Source of the DNA: Scortum barcoo
Taxonomy: Eukaryota > Chordata > Actinopteri > Centrarchiformes > Terapontidae
NCBI GenBank assembly: GCA_023238725.1
Contig: CM041550.1
Coordinates: 2,426,544-2,490,543, forward strand
DNA length: 64,000 nt
Direction: 5' to 3'
Shown: positions 50,222 through 62,075 of the stretch, in pieces
How the letters are laid out: each line of letters opens with the position of its first letter
Numbering within the stretch: the first letter of the stretch is position 1
Made by a program: the position numbers and the translations under genes
Notes under the pieces: generated by a model
What the model was told of the DNA's origin: nothing
Databases searched by the model: none
Seen by the model: only the letters and a program-made list of their open reading frames with translations

Positions 50222-50425
50222 AGAGGCCCTGCAGCGTGTCGGGGCCGTCGTGCTGCAGCCCTGGGGCCCCGGCGTGCACAGGGGCCGGGCCGAGGAGCCG
50301 GATCTTCAGAGGGATCCTCGAAGGCAGCTGAGTCTGCAGTTGTTGTCCGGGGACGAGGCGGCTCAGTCTCAGAGCCGCCGCCGCCGCCACGCGCAGAGAA
50401 CAGGTGCATCAAAAGAGGGGGGGGG
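50222..50425 (-). promoter_or_regulatory. GC-rich, CpG-dense block; candidate ndp promoter or first exon
   Basis: A strikingly GC-rich patch in AT-rich surroundings, with GGGCCGGGCCGAGGAGCCGG, a (GCC)n stretch near 50378-50392 and a G run at about 50418-50430. It lies about 7 kb upstream of the first ndp coding exon, the right side for a distal non-coding exon 1 as in mammals. Function is inferred from composition and position only. Confidence 0.35.
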
Positions 50426-50672
50426 GGGGCGAATCAGGGAGAAATGACAGGTAAAGAGAGGGAAGTGTCATCTTTTTGAGCTGTCATGAATGCCTCTCCA
50501 TATCTCTCCCCCCGCCTCTCATCTTCCTCCCAACTACATCATCACACTCCTCTCTGATTTGCTCCCGTTCTTCACCCCCCCTCCTCCTCAGCCTCACCTC
50601 CCTCCATTGTTTCACCAGCTTTTAATAAACTAAAGGGCAGATTCCAGACTGGAGAGAGGGTGATGGAGGAGG

Positions 50673-50748
50673 GTGTGTGTGTCTGTGTGTGTCTGTGTGT
50701 GTGTCATGTGTGTGTGGGGGGGGGCAGACCCACAGACCTGTCCTCCAG

Positions 50749-50783
<35 letters not shown>

Positions 50784-50940
50784 ATGCACACACACACAGT
50801 TTGGCATGCAGAGTGCCAAGCTCTTCCACTGTCTACTGACACGCCAGCTCCTGAATCACACACACACACACACACACACACAACTTACTCTTTCCTCTCT
50901 CTCACACACACACATACACACACACTCACACACACACTTC
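50673..50940. repeat. Dense TG/CA microsatellite cluster
   Basis: TG-rich DNA (50673-50718) is followed by (CA)15 at 50750-50779, (CA)12 near 50857-50882 and interrupted CA to 50936. The TG and CA arms form a long inverted repeat. Confidence 0.9.
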
Positions 50941-51576
50941 TACCCCTCCCACGCGCCAACCTCCTAAAAGCTAAGCTCCTCACTAAATATATCCCCCCCA
51001 GTAAAGATAAGACAAACAGTGTGGATTTGAGAGCGGTGTTCAGCCAATGACAGGCAGCCATGTGAGCCGCAGCTAAACTCGTGTTAGCTTTACAGTTTAG
51101 GCTTCTCAGAAACAGAGGAGAGACAGAAAAGGGAAGACACGGAGGACATATATGTGCAAATATTTCTATGTCTTTCTGAAATGTGTGGTGTTTCTATTTG
51201 ATAGAAGAGAGAGGTCAGCACACATGAACCTTGGATCCTCCTCATCAGAAAGAAAGAGAGACAAAGCTGCAGGCGAAAAAAAAACATGCATGAAACTAGA
51301 TCAATCCTCCATTCAGCTGCAGGCCCGAGGCGCTCTCGAAAAAAAGGAGTCGTAGGCGTGTTTGTTTTATCACGGTGGACCAGGTTTCTTCGGGGCAGCA
51401 GAGATCTGTCACGCACTCATCTGGCAGGCCGGCGTTTGAGGATCCTCTCAATCGTCCTGCGGTTTCATGCAGAGCATCCATTTGTCAGAAGCACATTCCT
51501 GCGGCGGTGAGACATTGTGAGCCGCCTATCGGAGCTTCAACACTGTCCAAATAAATACACTCACAATGGGCCCCTG

Positions 51577-51600
51577 TGTGTGTGTGTGTGTGTGTGTGTT
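51577..51600. repeat. (GT)n microsatellite
   Basis: Twelve GT units, followed 40 bp on by a complementary ACACACAT...CACACA tract. Confidence 0.9.
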
Positions 51601-53049
51601 TGCATGCATGTGTGTGTGAGAATATGAAACATGAGAGCACACACATACACACACACCGTGCACCGCTCTGCCAGAGCATTGCTGTCTATCTGCACCTGGC
51701 TGAATGTGCGATCTTTCAAACACACCTCCTACTCCTCTTCCTCTCCTTTTTCTTCTCCAAACAGTTCAAAGGTGGATTTTTATTTTGTTCAGTGTGAGGC
51801 GAGGATGCAGACTCAATCAGAGCTTTCTGACTGCTTCTCGTCTGCTGTCGGTGGAAGTGAAGAGGGATGTCTGGAGGGATGTTTGCAGCACACGGGCTCG
51901 ATCTCTTTCTTTTTTTCCTTCTTGTGTCAGACTGTCACTCTCACCTCCTCCAGCCCCCTCTCTCTCTTTCTCTCTCCTCTTACACATCTCAGTTTCATTC
52001 TGTTTCTCCTATTTATCGTGTCCTTCTCTCTGGCACCGCCTGTCCTCCGAAAGGTTCGCTGTTTCTGCCTCTTTCTCAGATGTTTTTCCTCCCACTTGGC
52101 CTTTTTCTCCCCCTCTCATTATCCCACAGTCTTTTGCACTCACTTCATTTTTCATTTAAACACCTTCTCCCTCTCTCTTTCTCACTCTCTCAGTCTCAGT
52201 GAGATGGAAGTGGTAGCTCATCTCCTCCTCCTCCTCCTCCTCCGACCTACCACAGAGTCTATTATATCTGTCATCATCTCCTTCGAGCATAAGCCAGCAG
52301 CTTCAGGGTCCAGCAGAACGGGCCAACTCAATCACACGCTCACGGACGCGAGCGCACGCACCTATAAAATGCATATCCATACGTTTCCCAAGTTATTCAC
52401 ACCGCTATTAACCCCGCGCTCCGGCGCACACACTCCCTACAAAGCCCTGTGAGCTCCTCCGTTACTTCAGCCTCGCTGTCAGTGCCTGATTAGCAGATAG
52501 AGCGGCGCCAACACAAACATGTTTCCTCCTATTACACATCATGTCACACTAGTTTCCTAATCACAACCACTTGCAGTTTCTGGACACGTGCAAAGCAAAG
52601 AAAATACCTGCAGTAAAAGAGGAATGTGCACCTGAGCTCGGGGGATGTGCAGCAGAGGAAACAAGTCAGCAGAAGTTGAGCTCAAACTCTGCTCGTGCAA
52701 ATAAAAAAGACTGAAATGTAAAACAAACATGCATCACATTGTGAGACTCATTGTTGTGAACATGATGATAAAGATCTGGAATCTCATCTCACAGCAACAC
52801 AACCTGCAGAAGTTCAGTACAGCTTCTATCAGAAAGGTTGGGATATTATATATTTTAGCATGTTAAGAATAAAAGAAGGAGGACAGGATCCTCCTGTAGC
52901 TGTAGGTGTGACGTCCCGGCTGTTGGTCTTACCTTCAGCAGCAGCAGCAGACAGACAGACAGCAGAGGTATCCAGAGAGAGATCCTGCACTGGATTTGTT
53001 GTCCAACTATTGTTTCCCAGCCGGCTCCTCTCTCCTGTTTCTACCTCTC

Positions 53050-53100
53050 TCTCTCTCTCACACACTGATTGTCTGAGTGCTATTCTCTATTCTCTCCTCC

Positions 53101-53136
<36 letters not shown>

Positions 53137-53266
53137 TTTTTCTTGAACAGCAGAAAGAGGAAGCAGCCTGGATGCTCTGTCTGTGAGGACGGTCGTCACA
53201 TGTGGATCGTGACACAGCAATCGTATATCAAACCCCCTTTCTCTCTTCTCTCTCTCCCCTCTCTCT

Positions 53267-53299
<33 letters not shown>

Positions 53300-53305
53300 A
53301 CCAGC
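53050..53305. repeat. (CT)n tracts
   Basis: Three CT tracts (53047-53060, 53105-53134, 53272-53300) in pyrimidine-rich DNA. Open frames through it are dominated by Ser and Leu and are not genes. Confidence 0.85.
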
Positions 53306-56300
53306 TGACGCACCGACACGCTCCACGGCGGCAAATGGGAATTCCAGCCCTGGACGGCTCTGCTCGCCCCATCAGGAGAGAGAGAGCTGACCAAAAGCTG
53401 CAGCCCGTTTTTACGAGGTCAGGGTTATAAAACTGTTAGCAGATTGAGTTTATTTAGAAACAACTGGCCCCCACGGCCTCCCTCTTCACGCGCTTTTCTG
53501 TCGCCGTGACACGAGGCATGGGGGGTGTGCAGGTGGGTGAGGGTGAGGGAGTGAGGAGGAGGAGGAGAAGAGGAGTCAGATGCGAGGTTGTGATGACTCA
53601 CCTCAGCGGTCTCGTCTCGATGTGGACGTCCGTGCTGTGAGTCCGGCTGGTGTTGTTGAGGTTGTGATGTTGGGATGTTCTGCAGGTTCTGTACATGTGG
53701 AGACACAAAAAAAACACAAAGCATGTTCAGCCTCACTCATCATGAGCGTTTTGCAAATGTTGAAAGTAGGAACAAAATGAGGAGGTGCTGCATTCATCGC
53801 TCACTTTTTAAAAATAAGCAGCCCCCGCTGGGTCGATGGTTCATATACAAGTTGCTTGGTGGACATTTCCTTTTGGATTATTTGTCTTCATCTGTAAACT
53901 ATTATCTGACGGTGCTGTGCTGTATGTATGTAACAGCGGGATCCAAACTGTAACGACCTCATTCATCATCCTCTCATGGCTTCAACACGAAGCCCTGAAG
54001 ATACGAAGGGGACAAACCCTGATGAATGTGAAGCTAAAAGTGAGCGAGGCATCGGCGCTACCCAGAGACGAGAGAGCGCCCGTACCTTCTCTGAGGCTCT
54101 GCTGCCAGATTATTGCGATAGATTACATCATTCGCCCCTCTCTCTCAGCATTTCGTGGAAGGACAGCAGCTCTTTTGATCTATTAAACAGTTTAAGTTAC
54201 TAAAAACGAGCAGCGTAAAATCAAAAACCGACACTGACGGTGAAGACGAACACACAGGCAGACAAATAAATCACATCATCGTGTCGAAGTACTGAGGATG
54301 CATTCTTTCAACATGTTTCACACAGACAGGGGGAGGTGTGTGTGTGTGTGTTGGCGGGGCACAACATGACAAACTAATGTATTTTTCACAACCTGATTAA
54401 ATAAGAAAAACGGCAGTCAGACAGTGTGGGAATAACAACGAGTGCAACGCCAAAAATAGGTGAAAGAGAACAACATGAGATGTGTGAGGCTGACAGCATA
54501 TGCTCATTGTATCACACACACACACACACAAAAAACACACACACACACGTCTTGGTATGCAGAGTCAAAACTCTCGGGGGAAATAAGGGGAGCAAACTGC
54601 ATCACACTAAGTAGGGCTTAGTGGGTCAAAAGTTTAAGAAGCACACCATTACCTGAAAGACCTCGGCTGACCCCAAATTTCTCACCTTCTGTTCCCTCAA
54701 ACACACACACACACACATTCGACAGAGGCGATTTACAGCCGGCAGCAGGAGAGGGTGAAAACTTATACAGCACCAACAGGCTCCTGGAGAGAGAGAGACC
54801 CACGTAAGCACAGTTTGTATTTTGATTACACTTTCAGGCACTGTAAATGATCACTGCCGCGAACAGTGTCAAATTAAACGGTCGTAACTCACCTGGACAG
54901 AGTCTGACCGCCCCTCCTTGGCTCACTCAGCTTGTGTCCACATGAGAGGTGGTGACAGGGAGTGAATGGCTTCAGATAATGTATCATAATATCACATTAA
55001 GAAAAATGCTCGCCGAAGCCAAATGTGAATCCCATATGTGGGGAGAAGAGGGCGGGGAGGGGGGAAAAAGAACCAGAGGACAGAAGATATATTGAGGGGA
55101 AAGAAGGGGATACACTGAGATGACATACCACCGCAAGAGCAGCTTTCTGACAACTTGTAAAAACGCTTTCACTTTCTGTCGTGATGGCTGGTAAATGGAC
55201 AGTAATAAAGAGCAAAGTGATGATGTCCCAGTGTGACAGCTGCTGACAGGTAACTCGCTCTTTAAGGCTGTTTGCTGCCTCCACATTTCAACCCGAATAC
55301 AAGTCCATCTAAGTGATGCCTGGGCAGCATTTTGGGCCCTGTGGCTGTCCACGTCAGTGATTAAACTGTAGGTCAGGTTGCACCAGGAGCCATCAGAGAG
55401 TGTGACGTGGCAGGCGGTCGTCCCACCTTTGCTGTAGGCGGTCGGACACGCTGTCCCCACAAGCAGCTGAGATGTGACTGGACCTGACATGAGTCATCTC
55501 ATCACGGCGGGATTTACAGGGCAGGGTCACGTCACAGCTCAGTCACACGTCGGCTGGCCTTCGGGCGCAACGTCCCGCCCAACAGCATCATCTTTGATCA
55601 GCCGTACAAGAATTCTGACTGCTCGTACAACAGTAAAACTTCAGTCTCCTACCTGAAGAGTTAAACATCCCTCTGCTTCTTTTCTGTTCTTTCTCTCAGT
55701 GCAGGAAAAGACCAACTCAAGCCGGTTCGTATTATCTGTGAAGGGCACGAAGCCGCGGACTGACTGATGGTGCTCAGGCATATTCAGTCTTCATTTGGAA
55801 GATTGATTTCCAATCTTATTTTAAGCTACAAGAAAAAACTAAATGGGGCTATAATTTTGGGAGATTTATGAGGACCGGCGTGCAACAGAAAAACAGACAT
55901 GTTTGCCTTAAAAATGGGAGCCAGGAGTCCAAAAAAAAAAAACTAAACGTCCCATAGTTGTAATTTACAGCTGGTGTAGAATAACTTTTCTTGACCAGGT
56001 AAAGTAATGTCACAGCAGCTGCCAAAGACAACCGACGTGTGATGAGCGTAGCAGGTCTGGGTTTGGAGTTCAGGGGGGGAAACACAGTTAGCCGGTACAA
56101 CTGCTCAGAATCGTCCAGCGCAGGAATAAAAAACTCCGGCATCAAAGAGAAAGTGCACCTCTCAGGTAGCACAGAGGACAATGAGACCAGCTAATGACCT
56201 TAACACTCATTTACACACACACACACACACAAACACAGTTATGTGTGATATTGCATGTGGGATGAGAAGAGCAGCCCTGGGTGGGGTCAGGAAAGAGAGA

Positions 56301-56999
56301 AAGTGAAAAATTCAGAGACAGATAGAGGGAGATATGGAATAATGAGAGCGCGCTAAGCTAAGTGTTTCCCCATGTGCACCCGGGGCGATGGCTGACCCTG
56401 TGAAGTGGTGGTCTAAGCCTTAGCCCTGCATCCCTCCTACCCCCCCCCCTCGCTCTGTGCCAATGCCCATAGGCTCCGAGGAATCACAGGAATGAGGGAG
56501 TGCGGCCAAAGACAGTCTGCTGAACTCCGTCATCTCCATAGAAGTGCCGTTACAGAGGGCCCCCGCTTTAGCCCAGTGGGAGAACACTTAGCAGAAAAAG
56601 GCTCCGTCTTCTCGATGGCCCTCCTGGGACGCCGACGGGCTCTGGCACTAACTGACCGCGAGCCAACAGGTAGGTAATACAGGCTGATTCAGGAGTCTGT
56701 GTCTGCGCCGAATGCATCAAATCAAAGTTTGCTTTCTCCTTGTAAAGTCAGAGGAGCAATCTGAAAGGTTGCCTGTCCAACAAAAATCAAACCAGACGCC
56801 AGCTGGAACCAGACTTCACTACACAACATGACTGACAGGTTTTCATTACAACTACACAAGAACTAAATCTACATAATGTTTCTGATGCTGTTTAATGTTT
56901 TTGTCTCCATAACAAATGTCTAGAAACAGACTTATATCTTCATTTAAGGTCGTTACTCAACCTTTGTGAACCATGTTAGCAGCTCTGGAAATAGCACTG

Positions 57000-57135
57000 A
57001 TGGGTGGTTTGATTCGTCCTCCGCTTTGGTCCAGACTGAAATATTTCAACAACTACTGGAACAGATTCATTCATTTATGGTTCCCACAAGATGTATCCTT
57101 AAGAACCCCTCAACTTTTTAGTGCCACAAAGTTGT
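57000..57135. repeat. Interspersed repeat, TTTGGTCCAGA family, copy 2
   Basis: CCGCTTTGGTCCAGACTGAA followed by ATATTTCAACAACTACTGGA parallels the 5.06 kb copy in the same orientation. It sits between ndp and efhc2. Confidence 0.6.
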
Positions 57136-59291
57136 TAGCATGTCTGTAATTTTACATAAACCCTTTCACGCCGTCTTTTCTGTGGAAATATGCAGGATAT
57201 ACAGACTTGGAAACAATCCCAAATTAGGGTTTTAAATTATGTTAAAATCAGCCAAATGAGAAACACGAGACTTACATTGTGATATCAATTACTAGGAGCT
57301 TACTCCCAGTGAACTGTGGGGCCAAAAAAGTGCAGCTCAGGGGGAACCGCTCTGAGAAAAACAACATCTGAACGCAGGTGCTCTGTGATGTCTGTGAGCT
57401 TCCAGGTTCAGGATTTGTTGTCATGAGAAAAGAAAGGCATGCGGCCAGTAAACAGAAACTTTCCCCGCTTTTGTTCTCAGATATCTGTTTAGACTTCATA
57501 GATTAAGCATGACTCCATCAGACTCGCATTAAGCCCATCACGCACAGTCTCACACGTGCACGCCAACACACCGACGCACACGTGTGCTCGCTCAGATCCT
57601 CCTGACCCCAGAGACATTTATAACCTTCCCGTGTATCAGCTTTTACAGCGCAGCGGTCCCGAGCGGAGCAGAGCGGCAGTAAAGTGGAACGAGGACAAAG
57701 CAAGTGAACCGGATTCTTTACAACAAGCCTCCGTGTTCTGCTTCTGCTGAGCGCAGAGACAACGGGAGGCCGTCAGTCAGGCCACATCGACAAAACATCG
57801 CGTGCTGAGGGGGGAGACGTCATCGGGGAGGGCTGATTCATGACAGCTTTATCCCTGCGTTTGGTACAAAGTTCGATTCACATGTTCGACAAACAATCTC
57901 CTGAGCGCTGATTCTGCGAGACGAAGCCTCTCGTGCAGCATGGAGACAAAAAAAAGCAATGAAATACAGTAAAAGCAATGAAATGTTGTGGGAATGTGAG
58001 AAACCACTGCAGAAGATCTTTCTTGTGTCCTTTAATAAACTGTTTGTAATCAGAAAAGATGCTCTTCACAGATGGGGGGGTGTAACTCGTGCAGTCTGCT
58101 GTTGCTGTGCCACGGAGCATGACGGGGCAGAAAATGTGACGTGAGGGTGCAAAGAGATGGAGACTGACGGGAGGATGAGGGAGGAAAAGGGGGAGTCGAA
58201 GTTCCTTCCTCCTCTTTCACACACTGCAGAAGGCCATGCTCAGGAAGCTCCCCGCCACCAGCGACCGCACCAACGTCACCCTTTTGTGTTTTGGCAGCGG
58301 GCGGGCGGCTGGGGAAGCTAATATTTTAGTATGTGTGAAAGCAGACGGAGAGCACCTGATAATGCCCGGGGTGATGTCATGCACCGTTTCTGTGCACAGT
58401 GCGAAGGGGGTGAGGCGGGTGTGTGTGTGTACAGGATGTGTGTGTGTGGGGGGGAGGGTTGAGCGGTTGATTACCTAATGTTTGACTTATCCCCTTACCA
58501 GAATTTGCTAGGCAGGCTCCGATTACAGTGGCGCCTCAACCTGAACAACCTGTGCCTTTTTATAGTGTAACACCGCCGCACACAGACACATAATGAGGCC
58601 TCTGAAGAGCTCACTAACCTCTCCAAATATTCTCCTCTCATTCTTTGCATCTATTTAATATAAGAGAATAAATCCCATAACTGTCATCAACAGGAAACAA
58701 CTGATGCTGAAGAGGAATAATAGAAGATAAAATGGACATAAAATAACTCCGTTCTGCTGTTCGACTTTCCTTTTTACTTCTCTTTGTGATGATAAACATA
58801 TGATGTCTTTGTGGCCTGGATATACTCTCTGGATTCATCACAGCTCATCTATGTCTGCGGTTTATACAGCCGCCGCTGGAGACGCCAACATGGACGGCTT
58901 CTGTCTTGCGAACATCACAAAGGAAACTTCGGCCATTCCAAGAATCATTTTTGCTCTTATCGACTCAGCACAGATCTGCAGGATACAGTAAAATACCCTG
59001 TAATAACATGCCCAGAGCTGAAATATGGTTCTGCTTTAACACCTTTTGTCTTTTGCCTTCGTCTTGGAGGGATTCACACCGACTCATGTAAACACACCAG
59101 CACACACACACATCAAGAAAGCATCTGCGCTCTCAGAACTTTCCCCTGAAGCCTCTATTTTCCAGTTGACTGGATTGTGTTATCTCACCGCGTTCATGTA
59201 CAAGACAACAAACTTTCAAAGCTTCCTCCTGTAGTTTCACACATCTCCGTCAATGAAAACACAGACGCTGGCGGGCTGATGTACCACGTTC

Positions 59292-59297
59292 TTTAAT
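59292..59297 (-). terminator. efhc2: efhc2 poly(A) signal candidate (ATTAAA)
   Basis: ATTAAA on the minus strand, 55 nt after the efhc2 stop. It is the nearest hexamer of the accepted type, implying a very short 3' UTR. Confidence 0.45.
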
Positions 59298-59351
59298 TGA
59301 GGAACAAGCAGTGTGTGTGTGTGTGTGTGTGTGTTGATGAGGTGAGGTCAT

Positions 59352-59474
59352 CTATGTTGACTTGGTAGGGTCACTGTTGTTGGAGGTGAAGCTGAACACG
59401 TCCTCCAGAAGGGAAGCGTAGTTGACGTTTTTCACCGCAGCCTCACTGGCGTCAAACCTCACGTTCAAGTCAAA
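59352..59474 (-). CDS. efhc2: efhc2 last coding exon
   Basis: 123 nt, acceptor GTCTCCAG. It encodes 40 residues (FDLNVRFDASEAAVKNVNYA, SLLEDVFSFTSNN...) and TAG. Confidence 0.9.
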   Translation of the reverse strand, partial: FDLNVRFDASEAAVKNVNYASLLEDVFSFTSNNSDPTKST

Positions 59475-61511
59475 CTGGAGACGACAGAGATCCACGAGTC
59501 ACTACAAACTCTGACAGCGTTAAAACACTCGCCAAATAAATGATTATTTCAGCCTTTGTTATTGTCTCTCTGCAATGGATCCTTCCTTCATTATTCCTTT
59601 ATTTGTCTTACTCTGTTTTATGTGCTTTACACAACCTGAAAAGCACTTCATGTTTTCAGTGTGTCTCAGATGTTCTGTGGAAATAACGCCGGCCTGTTTA
59701 AAGCTTTAAAAATTGAGGGCTGTGTTTAGACTCCATTAGACTGATTAAAGCTCGACACAGAAAACAAAAGAACGGGAATAAATGCAATTAAGCTGTTTCT
59801 TTAAAGCAGGCTGTTTTTGAATCCGTCCCAAGGTTGTTAAAAATGATGAATAGAAAGAAACATAAAAAATAATGAGCAATACTAAAAAGCACATGGCCTG
59901 CAGCAAAGCGGCAAAAAAAACTAAGTCTAGATCCGTCGACGTGATGCTCCTGTGGTGTCCTCACTGTACAAACTTTTGGTCATTTTCAGTCTTTTTGTGT
60001 TGGATCTTTTTTTAAGGAGGACAGAGTGTTCGAGCAGAGACCGAGCGACTAGTGTGTGTTCAGACTTCAGTGAGGCGAAGCACAGCTGGAAACCGTGACA
60101 GACGAGAGCGAGCACACACACATTTATGCACGCACACACACATTTACATTTACACACACACACACAGTCAGTCCACTCTCAGTCCGTCCATGCAGGCCCT
60201 CCTTTGTTGTCGTGCCACGGCGTATATCTCTCCCACTCACCTGTTTCTGCTTAGATCTGGCTGTGGCAAAGCATGCTAAACCAGCATTATACTGGAAAGA
60301 TACAAACACAGGAGACAAGAACTACGAGCTACTTCCTTCCTCTTTGACCACCTGTGTGTGTGTGTATGTGTGTGTGTGTGTGTATGTGTGTGTCTTTCAA
60401 GCCATTTTCCATGCACAGTAAATTGTCCATTTGAACCATTCCTTCCCACTCTCTTGATTCTGCTTTTGGCTCACTTCTCCACTGAGTCATCACAGGTAGA
60501 GGCAAAATTAGAGGATTGATTTTCAGTTACAGCTGCTTAAAAATCTGCGCACACACTTTGAAATCACTCACTGTGCCTTTCTGATTCACCCTTATCTTTA
60601 AAAAAGTTTAATCTTTTTCTTTACTCCTCACTTCCTGACGTCTTACCTTCAAGGCGTCTTCGGGCATCACCGGGGGAGCGACGTGCTCCAGCCAGTTAAT
60701 GCCGGCCAGGAAGGCGTAGTAGTCCACTTTGTCTCCGTCTGCAAACCTGCAGCCAGCAGATTAGAGATGAGCTCACATTTAGAGAACTCTGAATGACAAA
60801 GACAACAGCTCGCACATGATTTAAATGAAGCTACGACCAATGCATAACTTTTAGTGGTCTTCAGTCTGGATGCTAATGCCAAAACCGTGCCAAGAAAAAT
60901 TCCTGGGCAAAGAATTACCTGGAGAAATATTCCTGGGCTTTTTGTTACAATGAGGGAAATGAATAATTCAAACCCATTCTGAAAATGCGGTGGGACGGTG
61001 GACCTGCTCTGCCCTGAACCGTGCAGTGATTAGTGGGCTCTTACTTGCTGAGCAGACCTCCCAGCAGCTTCTCGGGCAGGGGGAGGTGGAAGGCCTTACA
61101 GATAGTCCTCATCTCTCTGGTGGAGAGTCGGCCGCTTCTGGAGAAAACAAAGAAAAGAGACACAAAAAAAAAGCTAAGAAGCTCTATTAGTGAAACTGAA
61201 GATGTGGCCACTCGTCGGGCCTCTTGCCTGTTTGTAGTGTTGTAAGAAAATACACAAGCTCCTCGGAGGCTGGAAGCTGCAATAAACTGAAAATAATCCA
61301 CACTTGTTTATATATTTGAATAACTTCTGAAGACCCGCTGAGCACGATCTCACCGTTAGTCTGTGCTGACGAGATGAACACGAGATCAGAGCAAAGACGC
61401 CGGCAGCAGCAGCAGCACGAGTCGGCCTTTGTTGATATTAAAAAGAGCTCCCACTCTTTTAATACATTATTTATAGAAAAATGTGTCAGACTGATTCTGT
61501 ATGAAAACAAC

Positions 61512-61542
<31 letters not shown>

Positions 61543-62034
61543 AGAGGATGCTTGTCCTCTGTCCACAGAGTCCACAGTTGTTTTCCACAGTGAGGCCCAT
61601 TCTTGTCATGCCATCTTCATTACAGGGATGTTGATGAACAATCTGACACTAACTGAGAGTGTCAATGCGGCTTAACCTCGTGGCACCGCCAACCGTCTAT
61701 TTCAGTGACTCCGACCCACCTTGAAGACCGATTACATGCAAACGGGCGTTTCTGTGCAGGTTATATCTGTGTGATTTTACGCACAAAAAGAGAAGGAAGG
61801 CGACAGAAGGAAAAAGAGTCCGAGCGTGTGTGTCCACTGGCCTGCAGAGCTGCATGCCATACAGGTCTTTAGGATCCATCTGGTTCCAATGCTCCACACT
61901 CACACTGCTGGAACTAATCGTTGCTCTGAGAAATGGGGCCACTGGCTGCACAATTGATGTCTTGTTGTGACGCTGTTTGCCTGAGCCTGTTTGTGTGTGT
62001 TTCTGCTGCAAATGTATTCCGTCTTCAGCCAACA

Positions 62035-62075
<41 letters not shown>

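Larger units (their letters stand above)
43654..59290. other. Intergenic DNA between ndp and efhc2
   Basis: About 15.6 kb upstream of ndp and downstream of efhc2. It contains many CA/GT microsatellites (43.88, 49.53, 50.7-50.9, 51.58, 54.5, 59.31 kb), pyrimidine-rich DNA from 51.7 to 53.3 kb, one interspersed repeat (57.0 kb) and a GC-rich block at 50.22-50.42 kb. Stretches at 45.5-45.8 and 46.7-47.0 kb are of high complexity and may be regulatory. No coding gene could be supported, although a non-coding ndp exon is expected somewhere here. Confidence 0.6.

Noticed and set aside
49928..50479. 183-codon plus-strand frame over the GC-rich block, and a long minus-strand frame opposite it
   Set aside because: High GC content lowers stop frequency on both strands. 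Residues are Ala/Arg/Gly/Pro-rich with no recognisable domain, and neither frame is favoured.
51631..52452. Longest open frame in the window (273 codons, plus strand)
   Set aside because: It runs through pyrimidine-rich and CA-repeat DNA; the product is mostly Ser, Leu, Phe and His-Thr repeats, with no domain and no splice logic.
54984..55490. 168-codon minus-strand frame
   Set aside because: Only the first half has protein-like composition. No family recognised, and the rest reads through low-complexity sequence.
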